Source of the DNA: Rhizobium hidalgonense | Lineage (GTDB): Bacteria; Pseudomonadota; Alphaproteobacteria; Rhizobiales; Rhizobiaceae | Length of the DNA: 64,000 nucleotides | Assembly: GCF_002914525.1 (NCBI RefSeq) | Contig: NZ_LODW01000042.1 | Location: forward strand, 62,001 to 126,000 | Reading direction: 5' to 3' | Part shown: positions 9,434 to 18,170 of the stretch, piece by piece | How positions within the stretch are numbered: position 1 is the stretch's first letter | Layout: every line of letters begins with the position of its first letter | The notes under the pieces: generated by a model | What the model saw: only the letters and a program-made list of their open reading frames with translations | Told to the model about the DNA's origin: nothing | Database searches by the model: none | Made by a program: the position numbers and the translations under genes

Positions 9434-11080
9434 TCACTCTACAGCAGTCCGCACGCGGCTTTCGATCAGCAGGCCGCTCTCATCCATGATCGGATGCGCC
9501 ACCGAGACGATATGGGCGTTGATGCGCTTCAGGTCGCGCAGCATATCGAGATGCAGCGAACTCGTCTGCAGGCTGTCGGCGCGGCCGTCGCGCAGGCGTT
9601 CGAGATGGCGCTCGGCCGATTGCTTTTCCATCCGGCGCACCTCAACCTTTATCTCCATCATCTGCCGCGCGAGATTGAAATCGCGGGTGACGAAGATCGT
9701 CTGGGCGACGCGCAGATTGTCGATCGTCAGATCGAACAGCTTGCGCAGTTCCTGATGGCCGTCGTCGGAAAATTTCAGGCCGAGCGAGATCTTCTTCGCC
9801 ACCTCCTCCCGCAAGCCTTTTTCGATGATGTCGCCCATATGTTCGAGATTGATCGCGTAGTCGATGACGACAATCGAGCGGCGAGCGTTTTCATCGCTGA
9901 GCCCCTCGCGGCCGAGCTTCGAGAGGTAGATCTTCACCGCCTGCTGCAGCCGGTCGACGCGCTCTTCGAGAGCTGGGATTTCGGCAAGTTTGCCGGCATC
10001 ATTCTGCTCGAAGGCTTCGGAGACCCTGACGAGCATGCGCTCGATGAGGTCGCCGACCCCGAGCACTTCGCGGGTGGCGCTGGTCAGGGCAATGACGGGT
10101 GTCGAAAGCTCCTGCGCATCGAGATATTTCGGGGCGTTGTCAGGTTCCGGCTGATCCGGCACCAGCCGGGCCATCAAGGTGGCGAGCGGTCGGGAAAAAG
10201 GCCAGGCCAGGGCGGCGAGCAGAAGATTGAAGGCAAGATGCGCGTCGACCGGCAGCTTGGCCGGGCCAAAGGGCAGCATCCGGATGAATTCGGCGCCATA
10301 GCCCGCCAGCGGCAGGGCGATAAAGCATCCGAGCGTGCGCACCGCGAGATTGCCGAGGGTGACGCGCCGCGCCGAAACCGGACCGGATAATGTTGCGATG
10401 ACGGGCGGGATCGCACCGCCGAGGTTGGCGCCGAGCACAAGCACGATGACGAGTTCGGCCGAAACCAGGCCCGCCGAGGCGAGCGAGAGGATAAGCACCA
10501 CTACGGCCAGGCTCGATGAGGATAGGAAGGCGAGGGCTGCCGAGAAGAGCAGCGCCACGGGCAGCGCGCCATCCAGCAGGCCGATAAAGGCGGCGAGAGC
10601 GGGGGAGGCGCGCATCGGTTCTGTCGCGAGGCCGAGAAGATGCAGCGACAGCAGCATCAGCCCGATGCCGATCAGCGCTGCGCCGCCGCCCTGGCGGGCG
10701 CTGGAACGCCCGCGGTAAAGCACGATGCCGAAGAGGATCAAGAGGGGAGAGAGCCATTCGATGCCGGTGGCGACGATCCAGGCGGTGATCGCAGTGCCGA
10801 CATTGGCGCCGAGCAGGACGATTTGCGCCATGCGCGGCTTGATCAGATCACGCTCGACGAAGGATGCGGTCATCAGCGCCGTCGCCGTGGAGCTCTGTAG
10901 CGCGATGGTCGCGACGAGACCGGACAGAAATGAACGGAAACCGCCGCGCGTGCCGGTCGCCAACCCTGTCCTGAGGCGTGCGCCGAATGCCCTGGACACG
11001 CCGTCCTTCACCTGCGCAAGGCCGAATAGCAGCAAGGCCACGGCGCCGAACAGGTTGATCATGATGACTGTGGAATCCAT
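9434..11080 (-). CDS. Na/Pi cotransporter family protein with PhoU-like C-terminus
   Basis: A 548-residue inner-membrane protein. Residues about 1-300 form the two-repeat Na/Pi cotransporter domain with many hydrophobic helices. The first repeat carries the ALQSSTATALM motif (QSS signature) and the second SSSLAVVVLILSL. Residues about 340-548 are soluble and predicted helical, as in the PhoU-like tail of the YjbB/NptA group (for example IVVIDYAINLEHMGDIIEKG). Expected role is phosphate movement driven by sodium, possibly export; the PhoU domain suggests control by phosphate status. No pho-type operator is obvious upstream. It is read alone, with weak AAGCAAGAAA before the ATG. Confidence 0.9.
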   Translation of the reverse strand: MDSTVIMINLFGAVALLLFGLAQVKDGVSRAFGARLRTGLATGTRGGFRSFLSGLVATIALQSSTATALMTASFVERDLIKPRMAQIVLLGANVGTAITAWIVATGIEWLSPLLILFGIVLYRGRSSARQGGGAALIGIGLMLLSLHLLGLATEPMRASPALAAFIGLLDGALPVALLFSAALAFLSSSSLAVVVLILSLASAGLVSAELVIVLVLGANLGGAIPPVIATLSGPVSARRVTLGNLAVRTLGCFIALPLAGYGAEFIRMLPFGPAKLPVDAHLAFNLLLAALAWPFSRPLATLMARLVPDQPEPDNAPKYLDAQELSTPVIALTSATREVLGVGDLIERMLVRVSEAFEQNDAGKLAEIPALEERVDRLQQAVKIYLSKLGREGLSDENARRSIVVIDYAINLEHMGDIIEKGLREEVAKKISLGLKFSDDGHQELRKLFDLTIDNLRVAQTIFVTRDFNLARQMMEIKVEVRRMEKQSAERHLERLRDGRADSLQTSSLHLDMLRDLKRINAHIVSVAHPIMDESGLLIESRVRTAVE

Positions 11081-11278
11081 TTTCTTGCTTTTATTCTTCT
11101 TTCATCTGTGTGCAGAGGCGCTGGCCTGGGTGAAACCTCCCAAGCTGTTGAAATAACGGAGGCTATGCGATATTTTTGTTTGCCCGGCTAATAAATATAG
11201 ACCGATTTGGCGGATTCGCAACGTCGTTTTGCGACATGTTCGGGAGCGGATCGGTGGTTGCTTCGAAGTCGATATCGA

Positions 11279-11740
11279 TCAAACCCAGACCGTCTGGCGC
11301 ATCGCTTCGCCGACGATCATCGCGGCGGAGACGGCGACGTTGATCGAACGATGGCCCTTGACCACCGGGATCAGGATGCGGGCATCGGCGGTTTCATGCA
11401 CATGATCCGGCACGCCGGCGCTTTCGCGACCGAAAAGCAGGATGTCATCCGAGCGGAAGACCAGATCGGTGTAGCGATCGGCCGCCTTGGTCGAGGCGAG
11501 GATCAGACGGCGGCCGGTCGTGGCACGCCACGCCACGAAGCGCTCCCAGTTGACATGGCGGGTCAGCGCGGCGGCGGCGATATAATCCATGCCGGATCGT
11601 TTCAGGTTTCGATCCGAAACGTCGAAGCCGGCCGGTTCGATCAGATCGACCGCAAAGCCGAGGCAGGCAGCAAGACGCAGGATCGTGCCGGTATTGCCGG
11701 GGATATCCGGCTGATAGAGTGCCAATCTGAGGTCGGTCAT
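11279..11740 (-). CDS. trmL: tRNA (cytidine(34)-2'-O)-methyltransferase
   Basis: TrmL, 153 residues, a minimal SPOUT methyltransferase. The N-terminus LALYQPDIPGNTGTILRLAA and the C-terminal knot LFGRESAGVPDHV followed by PVVKGHRSINVAVSAAM are diagnostic. It methylates the ribose of the wobble nucleotide of certain tRNA-Leu isoacceptors, with S-adenosylmethionine as donor. I choose ATG at 11740; a GTG directly before it is also possible. In several alphaproteobacteria this gene is found near petABC, which fits its position here. Divergent from the leader region of the ABC exporter genes. Confidence 0.93.
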   Translation of the reverse strand: MTDLRLALYQPDIPGNTGTILRLAACLGFAVDLIEPAGFDVSDRNLKRSGMDYIAAAALTRHVNWERFVAWRATTGRRLILASTKAADRYTDLVFRSDDILLFGRESAGVPDHVHETADARILIPVVKGHRSINVAVSAAMIVGEAMRQTVWV

Positions 11741-11912
11741 CACACGCCGCTTATTTCGTTAAGACGCGTGAGACCTAAAGCAACTGCCGTTTCGCCGCAA
11801 CAGGGCGCGTTTTGGCCGAGAAACGTTCTATTTACGCCATTATAGGGCTGGAAATTTAGCGATTTTCGCGTTATCCATGCACATCTTTCAGTCGCCAGCA
11901 GGGAGGGCCGTC

Positions 11913-11978
11913 ATGAATATTTTGCTCGATATGCGCTTTCCCGGCGTGATGCCGATTAAGGCGACACGGCGCCGCTAG
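11913..11978 (+). CDS. putative 21-residue leader peptide before ABC exporter
   Basis: A 22-codon open frame, ATG to TAG, encoding a peptide that starts MNILLDMRFPGV and ends MPIKATRRR. It has a near-perfect ribosome-binding site (GGGAGGG, 7 bases before the ATG) and no other gene overlaps it. It lies 148 bp before the ABC exporter start, and the intervening RNA can fold (12045-12105). The Ile-Lys-Ala-Thr-Arg-Arg-Arg end is the kind of sequence seen in translation-sensing leader peptides, but that is inference. I know of no named family. It may alternatively be a free-standing small protein or a chance frame. Confidence 0.45.
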   Translation: MNILLDMRFPGVMPIKATRRR

Positions 11979-12044
11979 TGCGCCTTTCCTACTGAATCCC
12001 CCTTTTTGATCCATTGTGCGGCTGTTTCAGCCTCGCCCCTTGAA

Positions 12045-12105
12045 CGTTCGGTTCCCATATGTGCTTGCGTAGCACCGGGATGGCGCGAAGCCGGGAGCCG
12101 AAACG
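12045..12105 (+). promoter_or_regulatory. folded RNA leader upstream of ABC exporter
   Basis: CGTTCGGTTCCC (12045-12056) pairs with GGGAGCCGAAACG (12093-12105), giving about 12 base pairs with one bulge. Inside it GTGCT/AGCAC forms a second hairpin at 12061-12075. A smaller GGCTG/CAGCC hairpin precedes it near 12020. The exporter's GGAG ribosome-binding site begins 11 bases after the stem. No T-run follows, so translation control is more likely than termination. A switch with the leader peptide is inferred, not shown. Confidence 0.4.
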
Positions 12106-12126
12106 CTGACGTTTTGGAGCAATTTC

Positions 12127-13983
12127 ATGTTTGGCTGGTTCGAACAGCGACTCAATCCCTTTCCGAGCGAGGAGCCAGTCGCTCCGCCGAAGGGTCTTTT
12201 CGCCTTTTGCTGGCATTACAGCAAGCCGGCAGCACCCTGGCTCGGCCTGATGGCGATGCTGACGGCCTCAATCGCCGTCGGCGAAGTGGCGCTCTTCCAG
12301 TTTCTCGGCGATATCGTCGACTGGCTGACCAATGCCGACCGAGCCACCTTCCTGCAGACGGAGGGCCACAAGCTTTTCTGGATGGCGGCGCTGGTGCTGG
12401 TTGGCTTACCACTGGCGGCCGGGCTCGATTCCCTCATCATGCACCAGATGCTGCTCGGAAATTATCCGATGAGCGCCCGTTGGCAGATGCATCGCTTCCT
12501 GCTGCGCCACAGCATGACATTCTTCGCCAATGAGTTTGCCGGGCGTGTCGCGACCAAGGTGATGCAGACCTCGCTTGCCGTGCGCGAAACGGTGATGAAG
12601 ATCCTCGACGTCTTCGTCTATGTCGTCAGCTATTTCCTGACGATGATCATCGTGATTGCGGCGGCCGATTGGCGGCTGATGATCCCGATCCTCGTCTGGC
12701 TCGCCATCTATATCGGCATCGTCGCCTATTTCGTGCCGCGGCTTCGCAAGATCGCGGCGGCGCAGGCGGATGCACGCTCGATGATGACGGGGCGCGTGGT
12801 CGACAGCTACACCAACATCGCAACCGTCAAGCTGTTTTCGCATGCCGGCCGCGAGGAGGTCTATGCCAAAGAGGGCATGGACGAGTTTCTGCAGACCGTG
12901 CACAAGCAGATGCGCAAGGTGACGCTCTTCCACATCAGCGTCTACCTGAACAACTGCATTGCGCTCTTCGTCGTCTCCAGCATGTCGATCTGGTTCTGGC
13001 TGAACGGCGCGATCTCGGTCGGCGCCATCGCCATCGCCATCGGCCTTGCCATGCGCGTCAACGGCATGTCGCAATGGATTATGTGGGAAGTCTCGGCGCT
13101 GTTTGAGAATATCGGCACCGTCTATGACGGCATGGAGATGATGAGCAAACAGCACGACATCGTCGACAAGCCGGGCGCGCCCTCGATGACGGCGAAGAAG
13201 GGCGCGATCCACTACGACCGCATCCGCTTCCACTACGGCAAAAGCAAGGGTGTCATCGACAGCCTGTCGCTCGACATCAAGGCGGGCGAGAAGGTCGGTC
13301 TCGTCGGGCGCTCCGGCGCCGGCAAGACGACGCTGATGAACCTGCTGCTGCGCTTCTACGATCTGGAGGGCGGCCGCATCACCATCGACGGGCAGGATAT
13401 ATCAGGCGTCTCGCAGGAGAGTCTGCGCTCGCTGATCGGCGTGGTGACACAGGATACTTCGCTGCTGCATCGCTCGATCCGCGACAACATTGCCTATGGC
13501 CGCCCCGACGCTTCTGATGCTGAGATTATCGAGGCTGCCAAGCGTGCGAATGCCTGGGAGTTCGTCGAGGGCCTCGTCGACATGCAGGGCCGCCAAGGGC
13601 TCGACGCGCAGGTCGGCGAACGCGGCGTGAAGCTCTCAGGAGGCCAGCGGCAGCGCGTCGCGATCGCCCGCGTCTTCCTGAAGGACGCGCCGATCCTGGT
13701 GCTCGACGAGGCAACCTCGGCGCTCGATTCGGAAGTCGAGGCGGCGATCCAGGAAAACCTCTTCGCCCTGATGGAGGGCAAGACGGTGATCGCGATTGCC
13801 CACCGGCTGTCGACGCTGACGGAGATGGATCGGCTGATCGTGCTCGACAAGGGGCGGATCATCGAGGCCGGCACGCATGCCGAACTGATCGAAAATGGCG
13901 GCATCTACGCCGACCTCTGGAACCGCCAGTCCGGCGGCTTCCTCTCCGATCATACCGAAGAGGCGGAAGAAGCGGCTGAATAA
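12127..13983 (+). CDS. ABC exporter, fused permease and ATPase (first of pair)
   Basis: A 618-residue type IV ABC exporter half-transporter. The first 340 residues are the six-helix membrane domain; the ATPase follows with Walker A GRSGAGKTT (near residue 394), signature LSGGQRQRVAIAR (near 502), Walker B ILVLDEATSALDSE and switch histidine in IAIAHRLST. All catalytic residues are intact. GGAGCAATTTC precedes the ATG. It resembles the second exporter (14491-16404) along most of its length, so the two may form a heterodimer or be paralogous homodimers. The substrate is unknown; lipid or drug export are both common in this family. A possible leader peptide and RNA fold lie upstream, and a strong terminator follows. 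Confidence 0.93.
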   Translation: MFGWFEQRLNPFPSEEPVAPPKGLFAFCWHYSKPAAPWLGLMAMLTASIAVGEVALFQFLGDIVDWLTNADRATFLQTEGHKLFWMAALVLVGLPLAAGLDSLIMHQMLLGNYPMSARWQMHRFLLRHSMTFFANEFAGRVATKVMQTSLAVRETVMKILDVFVYVVSYFLTMIIVIAAADWRLMIPILVWLAIYIGIVAYFVPRLRKIAAAQADARSMMTGRVVDSYTNIATVKLFSHAGREEVYAKEGMDEFLQTVHKQMRKVTLFHISVYLNNCIALFVVSSMSIWFWLNGAISVGAIAIAIGLAMRVNGMSQWIMWEVSALFENIGTVYDGMEMMSKQHDIVDKPGAPSMTAKKGAIHYDRIRFHYGKSKGVIDSLSLDIKAGEKVGLVGRSGAGKTTLMNLLLRFYDLEGGRITIDGQDISGVSQESLRSLIGVVTQDTSLLHRSIRDNIAYGRPDASDAEIIEAAKRANAWEFVEGLVDMQGRQGLDAQVGERGVKLSGGQRQRVAIARVFLKDAPILVLDEATSALDSEVEAAIQENLFALMEGKTVIAIAHRLSTLTEMDRLIVLDKGRIIEAGTHAELIENGGIYADLWNRQSGGFLSDHTEEAEEAAE

Positions 13984-14031
13984 AAATCAAATTGGCCCTC
14001 CCTGCGAAAGCGAGGAGGGCCGTTTGATTTT
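13984..14031 (+). terminator. rho-independent terminator after first ABC exporter
   Basis: GGCCCTCC (13994-14001) pairs with GGAGGGCC (14014-14021) and is extended outside by AATCAAA / TTTGATT, ending in a T-rich tail. Both sides carry A/T tracts, so it may also stop transcription from the minus strand, where the ribbon-helix-helix gene reads toward it. Confidence 0.85.
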
Positions 14032-14099
14032 CAGGGACTATTTTAAAAGCCACGCGGTTGATGGGGAGGCGGGATTATCGCCTGACCGCCCACGTGCGT

Positions 14100-14330
14100 T
14101 CAAAGGCTGTCTGCCCAATCGATCACCCGGTCATGTCCAACGACCACGATGGTGTTGGCTGCGGCGATCGTGCGCAGCGCCACGATGCGGCGGCGGTCTT
14201 CCTGGTCGAGCCAGGCGGCAAGGGCCTCGGTGACGATCTCGTCGCGCGGCAGCGCCAGGTCGATGGCCAGGGCGTCAAGCCTTTCCGCGAGCGGAAGCGG
14301 AATATGCGCATCGAGCATTTTCGTTTCCAT
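14100..14330 (-). CDS. ribbon-helix-helix (CopG-like) protein, orphan
   Basis: A 76-residue protein. The N-terminal half, AHIPLPLAERLDALAIDLALP followed by RDEIVTEALAAWLDQEDRRR, has the strand-helix-helix pattern of CopG/ParD-type ribbon-helix-helix DNA-binding proteins. The C-terminal tail (VVVGHDRVIDWADSL) resembles the toxin-contacting end of ParD-like antitoxins. No toxin gene of the RelE/ParE type follows: only 116 bp separate it from the exporter end. GAGAGGCCC precedes the ATG. It could be an orphan antitoxin or a local regulator of the flanking exporters; neither is proven. Confidence 0.7.
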   Translation of the reverse strand: METKMLDAHIPLPLAERLDALAIDLALPRDEIVTEALAAWLDQEDRRRIVALRTIAAANTIVVVGHDRVIDWADSL

Positions 14331-14490
14331 GGGCCTCTCTCCGGTGAGCCGTGATCATAGTGTCAGATTGTGACCGGTTCGGGAGCAATCAATAGCGATG
14401 CCGCCGATGTTATCGATCATTACAAAAATATAAGGTTGGTCGGCATTTCCTTCTCTTTGCCGCTTCCGCCAATCCGCCTATATCGCTTCC

Positions 14491-16404
14491 ATGTTCCTGC
14501 GCCCCATTCTTCGCCTGTTTGAAACCTGGATCGATCCGTTCCGTCCGCGCGCCAATCTTCAGCCGCCGGGCTCGACGCTCGGATTCATCCGGTTCTATAT
14601 CGGCCAGGCGAAGATGCCCTTCGTCGCCATGCTCGTTCTCGGCGGCACATCGGCGGCAATCGAGGCGGCACTTTTCTGGTTCGTCGGCCGGCTGGTCGAT
14701 ATCCTCGGCAGTATCACACCCGGCGCCGGCTGGAGCGGTCTTCTGGCAGCCCATGGCGGCGAGCTGTTCGGCATGCTCGCTCTCATCGGCCTCGTACGTT
14801 TCGTCGTCGCTTTCCTGATCGCGCTCGTCGATCAGCAGGTGATCACGCCGGGTTTTTACAATCTAGCACGTTGGCAATCCTATCTCCATGTCTCCCGGCA
14901 GTCTTTATCGTTCTTCCAGAGCGATTTCTCCGGGCGCATCGTTACCAAGGTCTGGTCGGCCGGGCAGGCGGCCGGGGATCTCGTCACCTCGCTGATGGAA
15001 AGCGTCTGGTTCGTCGGAATTTATGCCGTGACGACGCTCGTACTCGTCGCCCGGCTGGACTTTTCCCTGGCCGCCGTCGTGCTGTTCTGGCTTTGCGCCT
15101 TCAGCCTGCTTGCCCGCCACTTCGTTCCCAGGATCCGCCATCATTCCCGCGAAACGGCGGAGGCCGGATCGATGCTGAACGGCCGGATGGTCGATTCCTA
15201 CAGCAACATGCAGACGCTGAAGCTGTTTGCGCGCGCCGAGGAGAGCGACCGCTACATGCGGCAGGGCTTCGATATCTATCAGGATACGGTGCTGCGCTTC
15301 ACCCGCTTCATTACCGGTGTCCGGGCCTCCATGGCGCTGCTCTCCGGCCTGATGATCGTGACGATGGCGGGGCTGAGCGTCGATCTCTGGCTGCGCGGCC
15401 TGGTCAGCTCGGGTGCCGTGGCATTCTCGCTGGCGCTGGTGCTCAGGCTGAATTTCCTGTTGGGGCGGCTGATGACCCAGTTCAACGGCATCATGCGCAA
15501 TCTCGGCACCATCCAGAACGCCGCCGAGCTGATCTCCCAGCCTCTGGGGCTCGTCGATCGGCCGGATGCGAAGAGCCTGATGATCCGGCAGCCCGGCATC
15601 CGCTTCGACAATGTTTCCTTCCGCTACGGCAAAGGTCACCTGCCGGTCGTCGAGAATTTCTCCCTGACAATACACCCGGGCGAAAAGGTCGGGATCGTCG
15701 GCCGTTCCGGCGCGGGCAAGTCGACGCTGATGAACCTGCTGCTGCGCCTCTATGACATTCAGGACGGCCGCATTCTCATCGACGGCCAGGATATTGCGGC
15801 TGTGACGCAGGAATCGCTCAGGATGCAGATCGGCGTCGTCAGCCAGGACACGTCGCTGCTGCATCGTTCGGTGCGCGACAATATCCTGTTCGGACGGCCG
15901 GATGCCGGTGAGGAGCGCTTGGTCGAGGCAGCCACGCGCGCCGAAGCCATCGACTTCATCGAGCGCCTGCAGGATCAGCAGGGGCGCAGCGGTTTCGATG
16001 CGCATGTCGGCGAACGCGGTGTGAAACTGTCAGGCGGCCAGCGGCAACGCATCGCCATTGCCCGCGTCATGCTGAAGGACGCTCCGATCCTTGTCCTCGA
16101 CGAAGCGACCTCGGCGCTCGATTCGGAAGTGGAGGAAGCGATTCAGTCCAATCTCCATCGGATCATGGAAGGCAAGACCGTGCTTGCGATCGCTCATCGG
16201 CTGTCGACGATTGCTGCGCTCGACCGGCTGATCGTTGTCGATCTCGGCCGCATCATCGAGGAGGGCACCCACGATCAGCTGCTTCGCCGCGGCGGGCTCT
16301 ATGCCGAGCTCTGGGCGCGCCAGTCCGGCGGTTTCCTCGCGGCGGACGAGGATGCGGTCTCAAGGGTCGACGGCGAATTCCGCCATGAGGCCAAAATGAT
16401 TTGA
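14491..16404 (+). CDS. ABC exporter, fused permease and ATPase (second of pair)
   Basis: A 637-residue ABC exporter with the same layout as its neighbour: membrane domain to about residue 345, then Walker A GRSGAGKST (near 404), signature LSGGQRQRIAIAR (near 512), Walker B ILVLDEATSALDSE and IAHRLST. The ATPase site is complete, so it could work as a homodimer or with the first exporter. The ribosome-binding site is poor (TATCGCTTCC before ATG). It has its own 160-bp upstream space after the ribbon-helix-helix gene. Its last 45 bp overlap the 3' end of the convergent endonuclease/phosphatase-fold gene. The substrate is unknown. Confidence 0.92.
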   Translation: MFLRPILRLFETWIDPFRPRANLQPPGSTLGFIRFYIGQAKMPFVAMLVLGGTSAAIEAALFWFVGRLVDILGSITPGAGWSGLLAAHGGELFGMLALIGLVRFVVAFLIALVDQQVITPGFYNLARWQSYLHVSRQSLSFFQSDFSGRIVTKVWSAGQAAGDLVTSLMESVWFVGIYAVTTLVLVARLDFSLAAVVLFWLCAFSLLARHFVPRIRHHSRETAEAGSMLNGRMVDSYSNMQTLKLFARAEESDRYMRQGFDIYQDTVLRFTRFITGVRASMALLSGLMIVTMAGLSVDLWLRGLVSSGAVAFSLALVLRLNFLLGRLMTQFNGIMRNLGTIQNAAELISQPLGLVDRPDAKSLMIRQPGIRFDNVSFRYGKGHLPVVENFSLTIHPGEKVGIVGRSGAGKSTLMNLLLRLYDIQDGRILIDGQDIAAVTQESLRMQIGVVSQDTSLLHRSVRDNILFGRPDAGEERLVEAATRAEAIDFIERLQDQQGRSGFDAHVGERGVKLSGGQRQRIAIARVMLKDAPILVLDEATSALDSEVEEAIQSNLHRIMEGKTVLAIAHRLSTIAALDRLIVVDLGRIIEEGTHDQLLRRGGLYAELWARQSGGFLAADEDAVSRVDGEFRHEAKMI

Positions 16405-17292
16405 ACCGAAGCCGTCTTTGATGCGGCTCACCGATTTCAGCCGAAGGGGCGCATTGCTGAAGATGTGATCGATCGGAATGCCGAAGGCGCCGGCAGCAAT
16501 CGGCCATGTGGCCGGCTCCAGCGATACCGTGCCCAGGCCCTGGCTGCGCATAAGATACTGTACGTCGGGCGCCAGGATGGAGGTATTGAAATCACCGGCG
16601 AGGACAAGCGGTCCCGGCAGGGTGGGGATGATCTCGGCGAGATCTTCGATCTCAAGGCCGTGGAATTCGTCATAATAAGGTTTGGTCAAATGCGCGGCGA
16701 GGAAATTGACCTTTTGACCGTCGAAATCGATCGTCGAGATCGTCAGCCGGTTGCGCCAGAGCAGGCCGAGGTTGCGGATGCGGGGCTCGATCAGCGGGCG
16801 CTTCGACAGAACCAGCGTATCGCATTCCTGCATGCCGACGCCGCAGCCGATGTAATAGGGATACGTCTTCAGGAGGCGCGGCAGTTCCGACAGCAGCGGT
16901 TCGGCCTCGAGTATGTTGATGACATCGGCGCCGGAGGCGATGGCCATGTCGGCAATTGCCGGGCCGTTGGCGAAATTGTCATTCTCGATGTTGAAGGACA
17001 TGAGCTTGAAGAGGGCCGGGCGGTTTTCTTCGACGGCGGGCTCGACGAATTCGCGCATCATCACGACACCGTGGGCGGCAAGGACCACGGATACGCCAAG
17101 CGTCAGCAGCGCATACCAGTGCCGCTTGACGAGAAAGGCTGCGATGGACGCCGCTGCTGCTGCCACGGCCAGATGGACCTGGAAGCTGTAAAAGAAGGAA
17201 AGCAGATAGAAATCTTTGACGTAGCGCAGCGAGACGACGGCAAGGACGAGGGTCGTGAGAACGCTGAATACGCAATAAATCGTGTCTCTCAT
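16360..17292 (-). CDS. endonuclease/exonuclease/phosphatase family membrane protein
   Basis: A 310-residue protein with two or three N-terminal hydrophobic helices (about residues 5-22, 33-52 and 60-78) and a C-terminal endonuclease/exonuclease/phosphatase fold facing the periplasm or outside by inference. Catalytic landmarks are KLMSFNIENDN (about 92), NILEAEP, LVLAGDFNTS (about 236) and IPIDHIF ... GSNHFGLMAEF at the end, all typical of the fold. Targets in such proteins range from DNA to phospholipids, so the substrate is open. The gene converges on the second ABC exporter and overlaps its 3' end by 45 bp; both proteins look full length. It is divergent from petABC. Confidence 0.88.
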   Translation of the reverse strand: MRDTIYCVFSVLTTLVLAVVSLRYVKDFYLLSFFYSFQVHLAVAAAAASIAAFLVKRHWYALLTLGVSVVLAAHGVVMMREFVEPAVEENRPALFKLMSFNIENDNFANGPAIADMAIASGADVINILEAEPLLSELPRLLKTYPYYIGCGVGMQECDTLVLSKRPLIEPRIRNLGLLWRNRLTISTIDFDGQKVNFLAAHLTKPYYDEFHGLEIEDLAEIIPTLPGPLVLAGDFNTSILAPDVQYLMRSQGLGTVSLEPATWPIAAGAFGIPIDHIFSNAPLRLKSVSRIKDGFGSNHFGLMAEFAVDP

Positions 17293-17577
17293 CCGCTTCT
17301 GTCCGGCTCGCTGGCTTGGCTGCGACTGCGCCTATCACGGTGGGCTTTTTGTTGCAATGCAGCATAAGGGCAAGCTCGTGTTTGCCTTAAAAATTTCATC
17401 GGAAATTCCCGCGACATTGTGCCCTCGTCCCCTTGCCAAGGCTGGACATAATTTGCGATCAAGCTTAGAACGCGCCGGATTGCCGGGGAATCTATGGCCG
17501 AATTGTGTCCAGATCGATTCGCCGGCAGAGGGGGCAGGGCGGAATTCCGCAATAGATGCGCAGAGGATGGTTAGGCC

Positions 17578-18156
17578 GTGAGCGAACACGTAACGACAAG
17601 CGAGGCTTCGACAGAGCCTACTCGCCGTGATTTCCTTTATCTCACCACTGGTATGGCGGGCGCTGTCGGCGCCGTCGCGGTTGCCTGGCCGTTCATCGAC
17701 CAGATGCGCCCGGATGCGTCGACGCTGGCGCTGGCCTCCATCGAAGTCGATGTCGCGAGCCTTGAGCCCGGCATGTCGCTGACGGTCAAGTGGCGCGGCA
17801 AGCCGATCTTCATCCGCAACCGTACGCCTGAGGAAGTGAAGGCCGCCGCCGATGTTCCGCTGGCAGATCTCAAAGATCCGGTCGCCCGCAATGCCAACCT
17901 GCCGCCTGAAGCTCAGGCAACCGGTGTCGACCGTTCAGGCGGCAAGGACAAGGAAAACTGGATCGTCATGATTGGCACCTGCACCCATCTCGGCTGCGTT
18001 CCGCTCGGTCAGGCCGGCGAATATAATGGTTGGTTCTGTCCCTGCCATGGCTCGGTCTACGATACGGCCGGCCGCATCCGTAAGGGTCCTGCGCCGCAGA
18101 ACCTGGCGATTCCGACCTTTTCATTTATATCCGATACCAAAATCAAAATCGGTTGA
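17578..18156 (+). CDS. petA: ubiquinol-cytochrome c reductase iron-sulfur (Rieske) subunit
   Basis: Rieske protein of the cytochrome bc1 complex, 192 residues. A twin-arginine signal (RRDFLY) and a membrane anchor (MAGAVGAVAVAWPFI) open the protein. The 2Fe-2S cluster is bound by CTHLGC (about residue 135) and CPCHGS (about 153). It passes electrons from ubiquinol to cytochrome c1 on the periplasmic side. The start is GTG, with AGAGGATGG upstream. First gene of petABC, 14 bp before petB. The 285 bp upstream must hold the operon promoter, but I do not see a clean rhizobial consensus there. Confidence 0.97.
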   Translation: MSEHVTTSEASTEPTRRDFLYLTTGMAGAVGAVAVAWPFIDQMRPDASTLALASIEVDVASLEPGMSLTVKWRGKPIFIRNRTPEEVKAAADVPLADLKDPVARNANLPPEAQATGVDRSGGKDKENWIVMIGTCTHLGCVPLGQAGEYNGWFCPCHGSVYDTAGRIRKGPAPQNLAIPTFSFISDTKIKIG

Positions 18157-18170
18157 GGGGAGACTGATTA

